Below, piece after piece: positions 1 through 6,950 of a DNA stretch of 8,858 bases. Source of the stretch: CAZXNF01 sp050741255 (GTDB taxonomy: Bacteria; Pseudomonadota; Gammaproteobacteria; Burkholderiales; SG8-41); NCBI GenBank assembly GCA_050741255.1, contig JBOIEQ010000170.1, positions 1 to 8,858 on the forward strand, given 5' to 3'. Position numbers and translations under genes: made by a program. The notes beneath the pieces are model-generated. The model worked only from the letters and a program-made list of their open reading frames with translations, was not told the origin of the DNA and made no database searches. Every line of letters begins with the position of its first letter. Within the stretch, counting starts at the first letter, position 1.

Positions 1-383
1 GCCTGCTGGTGTCGGAAATGATCCGCGACGGCATCGAGACGATCGTCGGCGTCGTCAACGATGCCGTGTTCGGCCCGGTGGTCGCCTTCGGTGTCGGCGG
101 GATCTTCGCCGAGATCCTGCGGGACATCACCTACCGGCTGGCGCCGTTCGATCTGGCCACGGCCCGCGAGATGATCGGTGAACTGAAGGCTTCGGCACTC
201 TTCGCCGGCGCACGCGGCAAGCCGGCGGGCGATACTGATGCGCTCGCGCAGACGCTCGTCACGGTGTCGGAACTGGCGTGGCGATTGCGCGACAGTCTCG
301 AGGAAATGGACATCAACCCGCTGCTGGTGCGGCCGCGGGGACAGGGCGTTGTCGCCGCGGATGCGTTGCTGCGGTTTCGATGA
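1..383 (+). CDS. ADP-forming acyl-CoA synthetase (acetate-CoA ligase family), C-terminal end, partial
   Basis: This is the 3' end of a gene that starts to the left of the window; its reading frame enters at base 3 and stops with TGA at 381-383. About 126 residues are visible. They match the end of the ATP-grasp domain (ATP-grasp_5 type) of ADP-forming acyl-CoA synthetases, which make an acyl-CoA from an acid, CoA and ATP, giving ADP and phosphate. Family signatures seen are a segment reading GVVNDAVFGPVVAFGVGGIF, the APFD stretch after it, a G-A-R-G-K-P loop, and the closing E-M-D-I-N-P-L-L-V motif followed by D-A-L near the C-terminus. The GTG at base 9 is only an internal valine codon. It lies 26 bases before the SDR gene on the same strand, so it probably belongs to the same operon and may activate an acid made by the enzymes downstream. 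The substrate cannot be told from this fragment. Confidence 0.88.
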   Translation, partial: LLVSEMIRDGIETIVGVVNDAVFGPVVAFGVGGIFAEILRDITYRLAPFDLATAREMIGELKASALFAGARGKPAGDTDALAQTLVTVSELAWRLRDSLEEMDINPLLVRPRGQGVVAADALLRFR

Positions 384-409
384 ATGCGGGCTGAATAGGT
401 GGAAGCACG

Positions 410-1207
410 ATGAAACTGAAAGGCAAGGTGGCGTTCCTGACCGGGGCGGGCGCCGGCATCGCGCGGGCGTCGGCGAAAGCCTTCGTGCGCGAGGGCGCCC
501 GGGTGGCGATCATCGAGCTGAACCGGGAAACCGGCGCTGCCGCCGAAAAGGAGATCCGGGAGGCCGGCGGCGAGGCGCTGTTCGTCGAAACCGACGTCAC
601 CAGCGACGCCAGCGTCAAGCAGGCCGTCGAGGCCACCGTGGCGCAGTTCGGCCGCCTCGATATCCTGATGAATTGCGCGGGCGGCTCGTTGCAGGAGGAC
701 GTGCCGGTGCATCAGATGAATCTCGACATCTGGCACAGGACGATCGCGCTGAATCTCCTGCATCCCTTCCTGTGTTGCCGCCACGGTATCCCCCACCTGA
801 TGCGCGCGGGCGGCGGATCGATCATCAATTTGGGCTCGCACATGGGGCTCAAGGGTTCGCAGAAGCCCGCTTACGCGGCGACCAAGGGCGGGATTACCGC
901 CTTCACACAGACGCTCGCGGCCCAGTACGCCGAGCACGGCATCCGCGCCAACGCTATCGCGCCCGGGTCGGTGCGCACCGAACGTTCCCGCAAGCGCTGG
1001 GAGAGCCGGCCCGCCGACGCACTGACGCCCGCGGAGCGCGCGCAGCTCGCGGTGCGCACGCTGTACCCGTTCTCGGTCGGCGAGGCGGAAGACATCGCGG
1101 CGATCGCCCTGTTCCTCGCCTCCGACGACTCGCGCATGGTGACGGGCACGACCATTGCGGCCGACGGCGGGCGGTCGTCTTATATCAAGGTCATGCCGAC
1201 GGAATAG
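410..1207 (+). CDS. SDR-family NAD(P)-dependent oxidoreductase
   Basis: This 265-residue protein is a classical short-chain dehydrogenase/reductase with one Rossmann domain, expected to be cytoplasmic and to interconvert a secondary alcohol and a ketone. Visible motifs are the nucleotide loop TGAGAGIA at residues 11-18, the acidic D62 of the TDV segment, NCAG at 88-91, N115, catalytic S143, the Y155-x-x-x-K159 pair in YAATKGG, and the APGSVRTE segment near 184-191. Glu36 at the end of the second strand suggests NAD rather than NADP. The last Gly of the usual TGxxxGxG loop is Ala18 here, a tolerated variation. Length is typical for the family. The start is supported by AGGTGGA at 397-403, about 7 bases before the ATG. 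Only 6 bases separate it from the MmgE/PrpD gene. The exact substrate is unknown. Confidence 0.93.
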   Translation: MKLKGKVAFLTGAGAGIARASAKAFVREGARVAIIELNRETGAAAEKEIREAGGEALFVETDVTSDASVKQAVEATVAQFGRLDILMNCAGGSLQEDVPVHQMNLDIWHRTIALNLLHPFLCCRHGIPHLMRAGGGSIINLGSHMGLKGSQKPAYAATKGGITAFTQTLAAQYAEHGIRANAIAPGSVRTERSRKRWESRPADALTPAERAQLAVRTLYPFSVGEAEDIAAIALFLASDDSRMVTGTTIAADGGRSSYIKVMPTE

Positions 1208-1213
1208 GAACTC

Positions 1214-2608
1214 ATGGACGCGACACTCCGGAAACTCACCGACTTCACCGTCGGCCTGCGCTACAGCGACCTCACGCCCGAGGCGGTGCATGAATGCAAG
1301 CGCCGCGTGCTCGATTCCCTGGGCTGCGCGATCGGCGGCTACGGCGCCCAACCGAGCAGGATTTCGCGCGCGGTCGCCGGTCGCTACCGCGGCACCCCCT
1401 CGGCGCGCGTGTTCGGCACGCTCGAACGCACGACGCCGGAGCTCGCGGCGTTTGCAAACGGCGTGATGATCCGCTACCTCGATCTCAACGACGCCACCGG
1501 CAGCGGCGGCGGGCATCCCAGCGACGCCTTTGGCGCGCTGCTCGCGGTGGCGGACCACCACAAGACGGACGGCAAGACCTTCATTCTCGCCTCGGTCATC
1601 CTCTACGAACTCTATCTGGGATTTTTCGCGGGTAACCGCATCCGCAACCGCGGCTGGGACCACGTGGTGTACACCGTGCTCGGCGCGGCGGCGGGCATTT
1701 CCAGGATGCGCAAGTTCGATCACACGACGACCGCCAACGCGTTGTCGCTGGCGCTGACGCCGAACATGGCGCTGGAAGTGGTGCGCCGCGGCCAGCTGAC
1801 GATGTGGAAGGGCGGGGCGGGCGGCAACGCCTGCCGCAACGCCGTGTTCGCGGCCGACCTCGCCGCGGCGGGTATGACCGCGCCCCACCACGTGTTCGAG
1901 GGCGAGCAGGGATTGTGGAACGCCGCGGGAAAGTTCCAGTGGCCCAGGCTGCCCGGCCGCCGCGGGCACTTCCGCGTCGCCGACAGCCAACTCAAGATCT
2001 ATCCCTGCGAGTACCACGGCCAGTCGCCGATCGAGGCGATGCTGGCGATCCGTGACGGGATAGACCCGGCGGACGTGAAAGCGATCATCGTGCGGACCTA
2101 CTGGTTCGCGTGGAGCGAAATCGGCAGCGAACCGGAAAAATGGAATCCGACGACGCGTGAGACGGCGGATCACAGCATTCCCTTCCTGGTCAGCGCCGCG
2201 CTGCTGTACGGCTGGGTGGATGCGGGCACCTATGCGTCCAGGAACATGCGCGATCCGCGCCTGCGGGCGCTGATCAGGAAGGTCAAGGTGATCTACGACA
2301 AGTCGCTGGACAAATACCAGCCGCACAGCGTGCCGTGCAGGCTGGAGGTCGTCCTCAGGAACGGCGAACGCCGCACCAGCAGCGTGGATCATCCGCGCGG
2401 CCACGTGCGCAATCCGGCGACCGACGCCGACATCGAACGCAAGGTGAACGGATTGAACGACGGACTGATGGCGCCGGGCCGCCTGCGCCGGCTGTTTGAC
2501 GCATGCTGGCGGCTGGACAAACTGGATGATGTTTCGGAACTGGTTTCGCTGCTACGCTTCAGGCGTCCGCCAGCGCGACAATCGGCAGGATCGACAAGGA
2601 GAAAATGA
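1214..2608 (+). CDS. MmgE/PrpD family protein (2-methylcitrate-dehydratase-like)
   Basis: This 464-residue protein belongs to the MmgE/PrpD family, whose characterised members dehydrate 2-methylcitrate (PrpD) or decarboxylate cis-aconitate. Family landmarks are the N-terminal helical part with RRVLDSLGCAIGGYG at about 30-44, the NGVMIRYLDLND segment at 82-93 followed by GHPSD at 100-104, MWKGGAGGNA at 197-206, KIYPC-x-x-HGQS at 261-271, and TRETADHSIPF at 314-324. These support membership but do not identify the substrate. Methylcitrate dehydratase itself is unlikely, because no prpB or prpC lies beside it. The start at 1214 follows AGGAA at 1206-1210, which overlaps the SDR stop codon. The last 15 or so residues are Arg-rich, use codons such as AGG, AGA, CGA and ACA that are rarer in the rest of the gene, and run over the ribosome binding site of the next gene. 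That tail is probably a non-conserved extension. Confidence 0.92.
   Translation: MDATLRKLTDFTVGLRYSDLTPEAVHECKRRVLDSLGCAIGGYGAQPSRISRAVAGRYRGTPSARVFGTLERTTPELAAFANGVMIRYLDLNDATGSGGGHPSDAFGALLAVADHHKTDGKTFILASVILYELYLGFFAGNRIRNRGWDHVVYTVLGAAAGISRMRKFDHTTTANALSLALTPNMALEVVRRGQLTMWKGGAGGNACRNAVFAADLAAAGMTAPHHVFEGEQGLWNAAGKFQWPRLPGRRGHFRVADSQLKIYPCEYHGQSPIEAMLAIRDGIDPADVKAIIVRTYWFAWSEIGSEPEKWNPTTRETADHSIPFLVSAALLYGWVDAGTYASRNMRDPRLRALIRKVKVIYDKSLDKYQPHSVPCRLEVVLRNGERRTSSVDHPRGHVRNPATDADIERKVNGLNDGLMAPGRLRRLFDACWRLDKLDDVSELVSLLRFRRPPARQSAGSTRRK
2596..2601 (+). promoter_or_regulatory. Ribosome binding site AAGGAG inside the end of the MmgE/PrpD gene
   Basis: AAGGAG lies within the last codons of the upstream gene. 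It is 3 bases before a first ATG (2605) and 6 bases before a second (2608). Spacing favours the second ATG, which overlaps the upstream TGA as TGATG. This arrangement suggests coupled translation of the two proteins. Confidence 0.6.
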
Positions 2609-3504
2609 TGGCGCAAGCACAGCAGGCACCCGCAGCACTCGACCCGAAAACCGCCAGGATCGGGTTTATCGGCATCGGCAACATGGGCGATCCCATGGCG
2701 TCGAATCTGGTCAAGGCGGGATGGGACGTGCAGGTCTACGACACCGATCCGGCCAAGGTCGCGAAGTTCTCCGCCGCTGCCAGCCTGGAAGCGCTCGGCA
2801 GGCGTTGCAACGTGATCATCACGATGCTGCCTGACGGCCATATCGTGCGGAAGGTCCTCCTGGAAGGCGGGGATTGCCTGGCCAAGGGGCTGGCACGGGG
2901 CGCGACCATCATCGACATGAGTTCTTCCGCGCCGGTCGGCACGCGCGAACTGGGCAAAGACCTTGCCGCACGCGGCATCGGGCTGGTGGACGCGCCGGTC
3001 TCCGGCGGCGTCAAGGGCGCGGTCAACGCCACGCTGGCCATCATGGTCGGCGGCGACGAGAAGCTCGCCAAGGCGCTCGATCCGCTGCTGGCGCCCATGG
3101 GGAAACGCTTCTACGCCGGCTCGCTCGGCGCCGGGCACGCCATCAAGGTGCTCAACAACTACGTTTCCGCCGCAGGCCTTGCGGCGGCGGGCGAAGCCGT
3201 TCTGATCGCCCGCCGCTTCGGGGTCGACCCGCAGACCGTCATCAGCATCATCAACGCGTCGACCGGGCGCAACAACAGCACCGAGAACAAGTTCGCCCAG
3301 TTCATCCTCAACCAGAAGTTCAACTCCGGCTTCGCGCTGGGGCTGATGGCGAAGGACATCTCACTGGCGATGGAGGTGGCGAAAGCCTGCGACGTGAAGG
3401 CGGAACTGGGGCACGCCTGCCTCGCCCTCTGGAAGGACGCCGAGGCGGAGCTGGGCGGCAAGGCGGACCACACCGAAGTCGTCCGGCATTTCGGGGAAGT
3501 CTAG
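2608..3504 (+). CDS. NAD(P)-dependent oxidoreductase, 3-hydroxyisobutyrate dehydrogenase family
   Basis: The gene encodes 298 residues (299 if the ATG at 2605 is used) of the beta-hydroxyacid dehydrogenase family, which includes 3-hydroxyisobutyrate dehydrogenase and tartronate semialdehyde reductase. These enzymes interconvert a beta-hydroxyacid and its semialdehyde or keto form. Numbered from 2608, the Rossmann loop is GIGNMG at 22-27, D45 ends strand 2 and favours NAD, the substrate loop DAPVSGG is at 128-134, and the catalytic lysine is K180 in a KVLNN motif. The later helical domain carries a GRNNSTENKF segment and a K249-D250 pair, both usual in the family. Length is normal. The start was chosen for the 6-base spacing from AAGGAG at 2596-2601. 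Within this operon it could follow or precede the MmgE/PrpD step. The specific substrate is not evident. Confidence 0.93.
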   Translation: MAQAQQAPAALDPKTARIGFIGIGNMGDPMASNLVKAGWDVQVYDTDPAKVAKFSAAASLEALGRRCNVIITMLPDGHIVRKVLLEGGDCLAKGLARGATIIDMSSSAPVGTRELGKDLAARGIGLVDAPVSGGVKGAVNATLAIMVGGDEKLAKALDPLLAPMGKRFYAGSLGAGHAIKVLNNYVSAAGLAAAGEAVLIARRFGVDPQTVISIINASTGRNNSTENKFAQFILNQKFNSGFALGLMAKDISLAMEVAKACDVKAELGHACLALWKDAEAELGGKADHTEVVRHFGEV

Positions 3505-3540
3505 GACTGCACGCAATACACAACGCAACGGGAGAACTGC

Positions 3541-3927
3541 ATGGCCAGTGAACTGTTCAACAAGGGGCTCGTGGTCCGCAAGGAGGTGCTGGGCGCGGAG
3601 TACGTGGAGAAATCGATCAAGGGCGCGGACGAGTTCGCGCTGGCGATGCAGGAATTCGCCACCGAGGTGGCATGGGGCAACATCTGGACGCGCCCCGGGC
3701 TGCCGCGCAAGACGCGCAGCCTGCTCAACATCTGCATGCTGACGGTGATGAACCGGCCGCACGAGCTGAAGCTGCACATCCGGAGCGCGTTCAACAACGG
3801 CGTGACGAAGGACGAGATCAAGGAAGTCATGCTGCAGGTGGCGGCCTACGCCGGGGTGCCGGCGGGGATCGACGGCTTCCGGCTGGCGCGCGAGGCTTTC
3901 GCAGAACTCGACGCCGCGAAGAAATAG
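3541..3927 (+). CDS. Carboxymuconolactone decarboxylase family protein
   Basis: This protein of 128 residues is close in length to PcaC, the 4-carboxymuconolactone decarboxylase of the beta-ketoadipate pathway, and has the same all-helical layout. Visible conserved parts are the W49-x-R51-PGL segment, the helix RSLLNICMLTVMNRPHELKLH ending at H79, the helix-turn AFNNGVTKDEIKEVMLQ with E92 and E95, and Y103-AGVP. The CxxC redox motif of the AhpD branch is absent, since only one cysteine (C65) is present. This argues for decarboxylase or other lyase chemistry rather than peroxidase support. A clear GGGAGA at 3530-3535, 5 bases ahead, supports the ATG. It is followed 24 bases later by a lactonase-like hydrolase. 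No other protocatechuate genes are nearby, so calling it pcaC would overreach. Confidence 0.9.
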   Translation: MASELFNKGLVVRKEVLGAEYVEKSIKGADEFALAMQEFATEVAWGNIWTRPGLPRKTRSLLNICMLTVMNRPHELKLHIRSAFNNGVTKDEIKEVMLQVAAYAGVPAGIDGFRLAREAFAELDAAKK

Positions 3928-3951
3928 CGGCGGACGTCAGAGACCGGTGCG

Positions 3952-4749
3952 ATGAGTCTTCCCGTCTACGAAGCGTTCGCGATCAAGTACGCGGAGCGCG
4001 CCGCGCGCCGGCAGGAGCACTTCGTCCACGGCGACCCGCATGACGGGCCGATGCCGATGGACTACTTCATCTGGGTGGTGCGCGGAGCAGGGCGCACTTT
4101 CGTGGTGGATACGGGGTTCACCGCCGAAGTCGCCGCGCAGCGCAAGCGGACGCTCCTGCGGCCGGCGCGCGACGGCCTGGCGCTGCTGGGCGTGCGGGCG
4201 GAGACGGTGCAGGACGTGATCGTGACGCACCTTCACTACGATCACATCGGCGGTTTCCACGACTTTCCCGCGGCGCGTTTCCACCTGCAGGATGCCGAAA
4301 TGGCGTTCGCGACCGGTCGCCACATGAAGGACCGCTTCTTCGGCGACGCCTACGAAGCCGAGGACGTGGTCGGCATGGTGCGCCTGGTGTTCAAGGACCG
4401 GGTAATCTTCCACGACGGCGAGGCGGAGCTCGCGCCGGGCGTGACGCTGCACCACATCGGCGGGCATACCGCCGGCCTGCAGTGCGTGCGGGTGCATACC
4501 CGGCGCGGCTGGGTTGTCCTTGCCTCGGACACCACCCACTATTACGAGCACTTCGAGCAGCGGCGCTGCTTCCCGATTACGTACCACGTCGGCGACGTGA
4601 TGGATGGCTACGACACGCTGCTCCGGCTGGCGGGCTCGCCACGTCACGTGATTCCCGGCCACGACCCGCTGGTCATGCAGCGGTATCCCGCGGTATCGCC
4701 GGATCTGGAGGGGGTCGCGGTGCGACTGGACGTGGAACCAGCGGACTGA
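3952..4749 (+). CDS. Metallo-beta-lactamase-fold hydrolase, N-acyl homoserine lactonase-like
   Basis: This 265-residue protein has the complete dinuclear zinc site of the MBL fold: H93-x-H95-x-D97-H98 in the segment VTHLHYDHIGG, H172 in GGHTAG, bridging D193 in ASDTTHYYEH, and H237 in IPGHDP. The overall layout, with an N-terminal VVDTGF strand before the metal site and the SD-TTHYYE segment, resembles the AHL lactonase-like branch (AiiA-type) rather than glyoxalase II. The tyrosine AiiA carries three residues after the bridging Asp is His196 here, with Y197 and Y198 next to it. The protein has no signal peptide, so it should be cytoplasmic. In an operon of acid-handling enzymes, a catabolic lactone or ester is a more likely substrate than a quorum signal; no luxI or luxR gene is in view. 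The ribosome binding site is weak, and the start was chosen because the MSLPVYEAFA N-terminus suits the family. Confidence 0.9.
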   Translation: MSLPVYEAFAIKYAERAARRQEHFVHGDPHDGPMPMDYFIWVVRGAGRTFVVDTGFTAEVAAQRKRTLLRPARDGLALLGVRAETVQDVIVTHLHYDHIGGFHDFPAARFHLQDAEMAFATGRHMKDRFFGDAYEAEDVVGMVRLVFKDRVIFHDGEAELAPGVTLHHIGGHTAGLQCVRVHTRRGWVVLASDTTHYYEHFEQRRCFPITYHVGDVMDGYDTLLRLAGSPRHVIPGHDPLVMQRYPAVSPDLEGVAVRLDVEPAD

Positions 4750-4762
4750 GGCGCGGAGCGCC
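4750..4762 (+). other. Small GC hairpin directly after the lactonase-like gene
   Basis: GGCGC at 4750-4754 and GCGCC at 4758-4762 can pair around a three-base GGA loop immediately after the TGA stop. There is no following T-run, so it is not a convincing intrinsic terminator. It could slow RNA decay or partly attenuate transcription before the receptor gene, or be chance in GC-rich DNA. Confidence 0.25.
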
Positions 4763-4791
4763 GGCCGCAATCGGCGAGCGGGGCGGTTCGG

Positions 4792-4800
4792 TGCGACAAT
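4792..4800 (+). promoter_or_regulatory. Candidate extended -10 element before the receptor gene
   Basis: The longest gap in the operon contains TGC followed by GACAAT, which fits an extended -10 element (TGn plus a hexamer matching TATAAT at 4 of 6 positions). No good -35 hexamer is seen 16-18 bases upstream. An internal promoter for the receptor would make sense because receptors are often needed in excess, but this is weak evidence. Confidence 0.2.
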
Positions 4801-4844
4801 CGCTGGCGCGCCCTGAGCGTTTCCCGCAGAAGTCAGGCGCGGAT

Positions 4845-4852
4845 GGAGGAGG
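4845..4852 (+). promoter_or_regulatory. Ribosome binding site GGAGGAGG that decides the receptor start
   Basis: A strong purine-rich GGAGGAGG lies just before ATG 4855 and GTG 4858. An in-frame ATG at 4843 sits immediately upstream of it, so starting there would translate the ribosome binding site itself. The GGAGG at 4845-4849 is 5 bases from ATG 4855, which makes 4855 the preferred start. Confidence 0.6.
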
Positions 4853-4854
4853 TC

Positions 4855-5832
4855 ATGGTGTTATTACTCAAGCGCGGTGTGCGTGCGCTCGTCGCGGTCA
4901 TGCTCGTGACGGCGGGCGGCTTGGCCTCGAGCCAGAATTATCCCAGCAAGCCGATCCGGCTGATCCTGCCGTTTCCGCCGGGCGCTCCCAGCGACATGGT
5001 CGGGCGCGCGGTGGGCCAGCGGCTCGGTGAGCAATTGGGCGAAAACGTGATCCCGGACAACCGGACGGGCGCCGGCGGTAACCTCGGCGTGACCGCGGTG
5101 ACGAAAGCGCCCCCTGACGGCTACACGCTGCTGGTGACGTCGCCCACCATCGCGCTCAGCCCCTCCCTTTATAAATCCCTGCCGTACGACCCGGTCAAGG
5201 ATCTGGCGCCGGTCGCCCGTCTCGCGACGATCGAAAACGTGCTGCTCGTGCACCCCTCGGTGCCCGCCAAAACGCTGAGGCAACTGGTCGCGCTCGCACG
5301 CGCGCAGCCGGGCAAGCTCAATTACGGCTCCGGTGGCCCGGGGACGACCAACCATCTGGCCAACGAATTGCTGAAGAGCCTCGAGAAAATCAACATGGTG
5401 CACATCCCCTACAAGGGCGCCACGCTGGCGACGCTGGCGCTGATCGGGGGCGAGGTGGATGAGGTGATCGTGTCCGTGGCCTCGGTGCTGCCGCTGATTC
5501 AGGCGGGCAAGGTGCGCGCGCTGGCCGTGTTGTCGGAGAAGCGCGTGGCGACGCTACCGGACGTGCCGACGTCGAAGGAGGCCGGTGTCGACGGTTTCAC
5601 GATCTCGATCTGGTACGGCATGTTCGCGCCGGCGGCAACGCCGCGGGACATCATCAACCGCCTGAATCGCGAGGTCGTCAAGGCGCTGGAAACGCCGGAG
5701 GTTCGAGACCGCATGCTGAGCGCGGGCATCGATCCGTGGCCGGGCTCGCCGGAGCAACTGGCGGAGCTGCTGAAGAGCGAGACCGTCCGTTACGCCGCCA
5801 TCGTCAAGGCGGCCGGCATCCGGCAGGAATAG
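4855..5832 (+). CDS. Tripartite tricarboxylate transporter substrate-binding protein (Bug/TctC family)
   Basis: The gene encodes 325 residues of a periplasmic solute receptor of the Bug family, which binds carboxylates and related small molecules for TctAB-type transport or sensing. A signal peptide is clear: positive residues K6, R7 and R10, a hydrophobic stretch at about 11-24, and a likely cleavage after S26 in the ASSQ region. The mature protein opens with YPSKPIRLILPFPPGAPSD at 29-47, where family members usually have PF-x-x-GG-x-x-D; here the second Gly is Ala44. Other family landmarks are DNRTGAGGNLG, the APPDGYTLL segment, LPYDPVKDLAPV, YGSGGPGTTNHLA, VHIPYKG, LPDVPTSKEAG and the closing PEQLAELLKSE stretch. 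Length is standard. The start follows the GGAGGAGG site; an ATG at 4843 would add four residues. No TctA or TctB membrane genes are in the window, so it is an orphan receptor, as is common in Burkholderiales. Confidence 0.94.
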   Translation: MVLLLKRGVRALVAVMLVTAGGLASSQNYPSKPIRLILPFPPGAPSDMVGRAVGQRLGEQLGENVIPDNRTGAGGNLGVTAVTKAPPDGYTLLVTSPTIALSPSLYKSLPYDPVKDLAPVARLATIENVLLVHPSVPAKTLRQLVALARAQPGKLNYGSGGPGTTNHLANELLKSLEKINMVHIPYKGATLATLALIGGEVDEVIVSVASVLPLIQAGKVRALAVLSEKRVATLPDVPTSKEAGVDGFTISIWYGMFAPAATPRDIINRLNREVVKALETPEVRDRMLSAGIDPWPGSPEQLAELLKSETVRYAAIVKAAGIRQE

Positions 5833-5867
5833 CACGCCCGGCCACCGGCCTTACGCAGGAGCATTGC

Positions 5868-6893
5868 ATGCAGGCAGCAGCCTCTACGCATCACCCCCTC
5901 GATCCCGACACGACGGACACGCTACGCATGCGGGTGGAAGAAGCGGTCACGCTGGGGGAGCGCGCACTGCAGCGCGTGGGCTACAGCGGGGAGGATGCGC
6001 GCATCATCGTCGATCAACTGGTCGACAACGCGCTGTGCGGCTACCGCTTCGCCGGCCTGCCGCGGATCCTGGCGATCGCCGGAGACGAGAAGACCCGGCG
6101 CGCGCGGACGCCCGTCCGGATCGTCCACGAGACGCCGGTTTCGGCGCTGATGGACGGGGGCAACAACGTTGGCTACGTCGTCGCCTACCGCGCCGCGGAA
6201 GTGGCCATCCGCAAGGCGCGCGCGAGCGGCATGGCCTCCGTGGGGGCCTACGACAGCTATTACAGCGGGCGCAACGCGTACTTCGTAGAGAAGGTCGTGC
6301 GCGAGGGGCTGGTGGCGATGCACATCGCGAGCGCGAAGCCGCGCGTGCTGCCCCCTGGCGGCGCGCGGCCGGCGCTCGGCACCAATCCGCTCTGCTTCGG
6401 CTTCCCGTCGGACGATGGGCCGGTCGTCTTCGACATGGGCACGGCCGCGCTCATGTGGGGCGAGGTGATGTTGCACGCGCATCTGGGGCAACCGCTGCCG
6501 GAGGATGTCGGGTTCGACGAGCAGGGCCTGCCCACACGTGATGCGGCAGCTGCGCTGCGCGGCGGGGTGGTCCCGTTCGGCGGGCACAAGGGTTACGGGC
6601 TGTCGTTCGCCGTGCAGGCGCTCGGACTGCTCGCGGGCGCGGCGCTGGCGCGCGGCGAAGTGCAGGATTACGGATTTCTGTTCTGGGTGGTCGATCCGAA
6701 CGTCATGCTGCCCGGTGGGGATTTCAAGCGCCAGATGTCGGAACTGGTGCGCAAAATCAAGGCAACCCCGCGTCAGCCCGGTGTTGCGGAAATTCGAATC
6801 CCTTCAGAGCGTGCCGGCCGGGAGCGCGAGCAGCGACGCCGGGAGGGGATTGTGCTCGATCGCAAAGTGGTCGAGTCCCTGCGCGCGCTTTGA
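5868..6893 (+). CDS. Ldh family oxidoreductase (malate/L-lactate dehydrogenase-like, Ldh_2)
   Basis: This 341-residue protein belongs to the Ldh_2 family (YlbC/AllD/YiaK type), NAD(P)-dependent enzymes that interconvert 2-hydroxyacids or related compounds and their 2-oxo forms. They are unrelated to classical lactate dehydrogenase. Family landmarks are D96-G97 of the early MDGGNNVGY segment, VLPPGGARPALGTNP at about 160-174, FDMGTA at 188-193, the LPTRDAAAALRG region at 221-231, and VPFGGHKGYGLSF at 235-247. Unusually, the family's S-H-G motif reads F61-A62-G63, and the SNHFG-type loop reads YDSYYSGRNAY (128-138), so both histidines normally linked to catalysis or substrate binding are absent. 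The start at 5868 follows AGGAG at 5857-5861 with a 6-base gap; the frame stays open upstream to 5736, but that part overlaps the receptor gene. It is probably the last gene of the catabolic operon. Confidence 0.9.
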   Translation: MQAAASTHHPLDPDTTDTLRMRVEEAVTLGERALQRVGYSGEDARIIVDQLVDNALCGYRFAGLPRILAIAGDEKTRRARTPVRIVHETPVSALMDGGNNVGYVVAYRAAEVAIRKARASGMASVGAYDSYYSGRNAYFVEKVVREGLVAMHIASAKPRVLPPGGARPALGTNPLCFGFPSDDGPVVFDMGTAALMWGEVMLHAHLGQPLPEDVGFDEQGLPTRDAAAALRGGVVPFGGHKGYGLSFAVQALGLLAGAALARGEVQDYGFLFWVVDPNVMLPGGDFKRQMSELVRKIKATPRQPGVAEIRIPSERAGREREQRRREGIVLDRKVVESLRAL

Positions 6894-6950
6894 ACATCTA
6901 CCGCCGGCCAGCTTCGACCCTCCACCCGGCACGCAAGACACGGTCCCCCG

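Noticed and set aside
131..2404. A 757-codon open frame on the - strand across the SDR and MmgE/PrpD genes.
   Set aside because: Its product is rich in Arg, His and Ala with no recognisable domain, and it lies antisense to two genes with full motif sets. Such long shadows are expected in GC-rich coding DNA.
1214..2608. Naming the MmgE/PrpD gene prpD.
   Set aside because: No methylcitrate synthase or methylisocitrate lyase genes are beside it, and the family covers several substrates.
3952..4749. Calling the MBL-fold protein a dedicated quorum-quenching enzyme.
   Set aside because: It sits in a catabolic operon with no quorum-sensing genes, and the fold is shared by many lactonases and esterases.
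3937..4770. A 277-codon - strand open frame opposite the lactonase-like gene.
   Set aside because: It mirrors almost exactly a gene with a complete MBL metal site, and its translation has no family features.
5736..5867. A 44-codon upstream extension of the Ldh-family gene.
   Set aside because: It would overlap the receptor gene by about 100 bases, has no family match, and a good AGGAG site supports the start at 5868.
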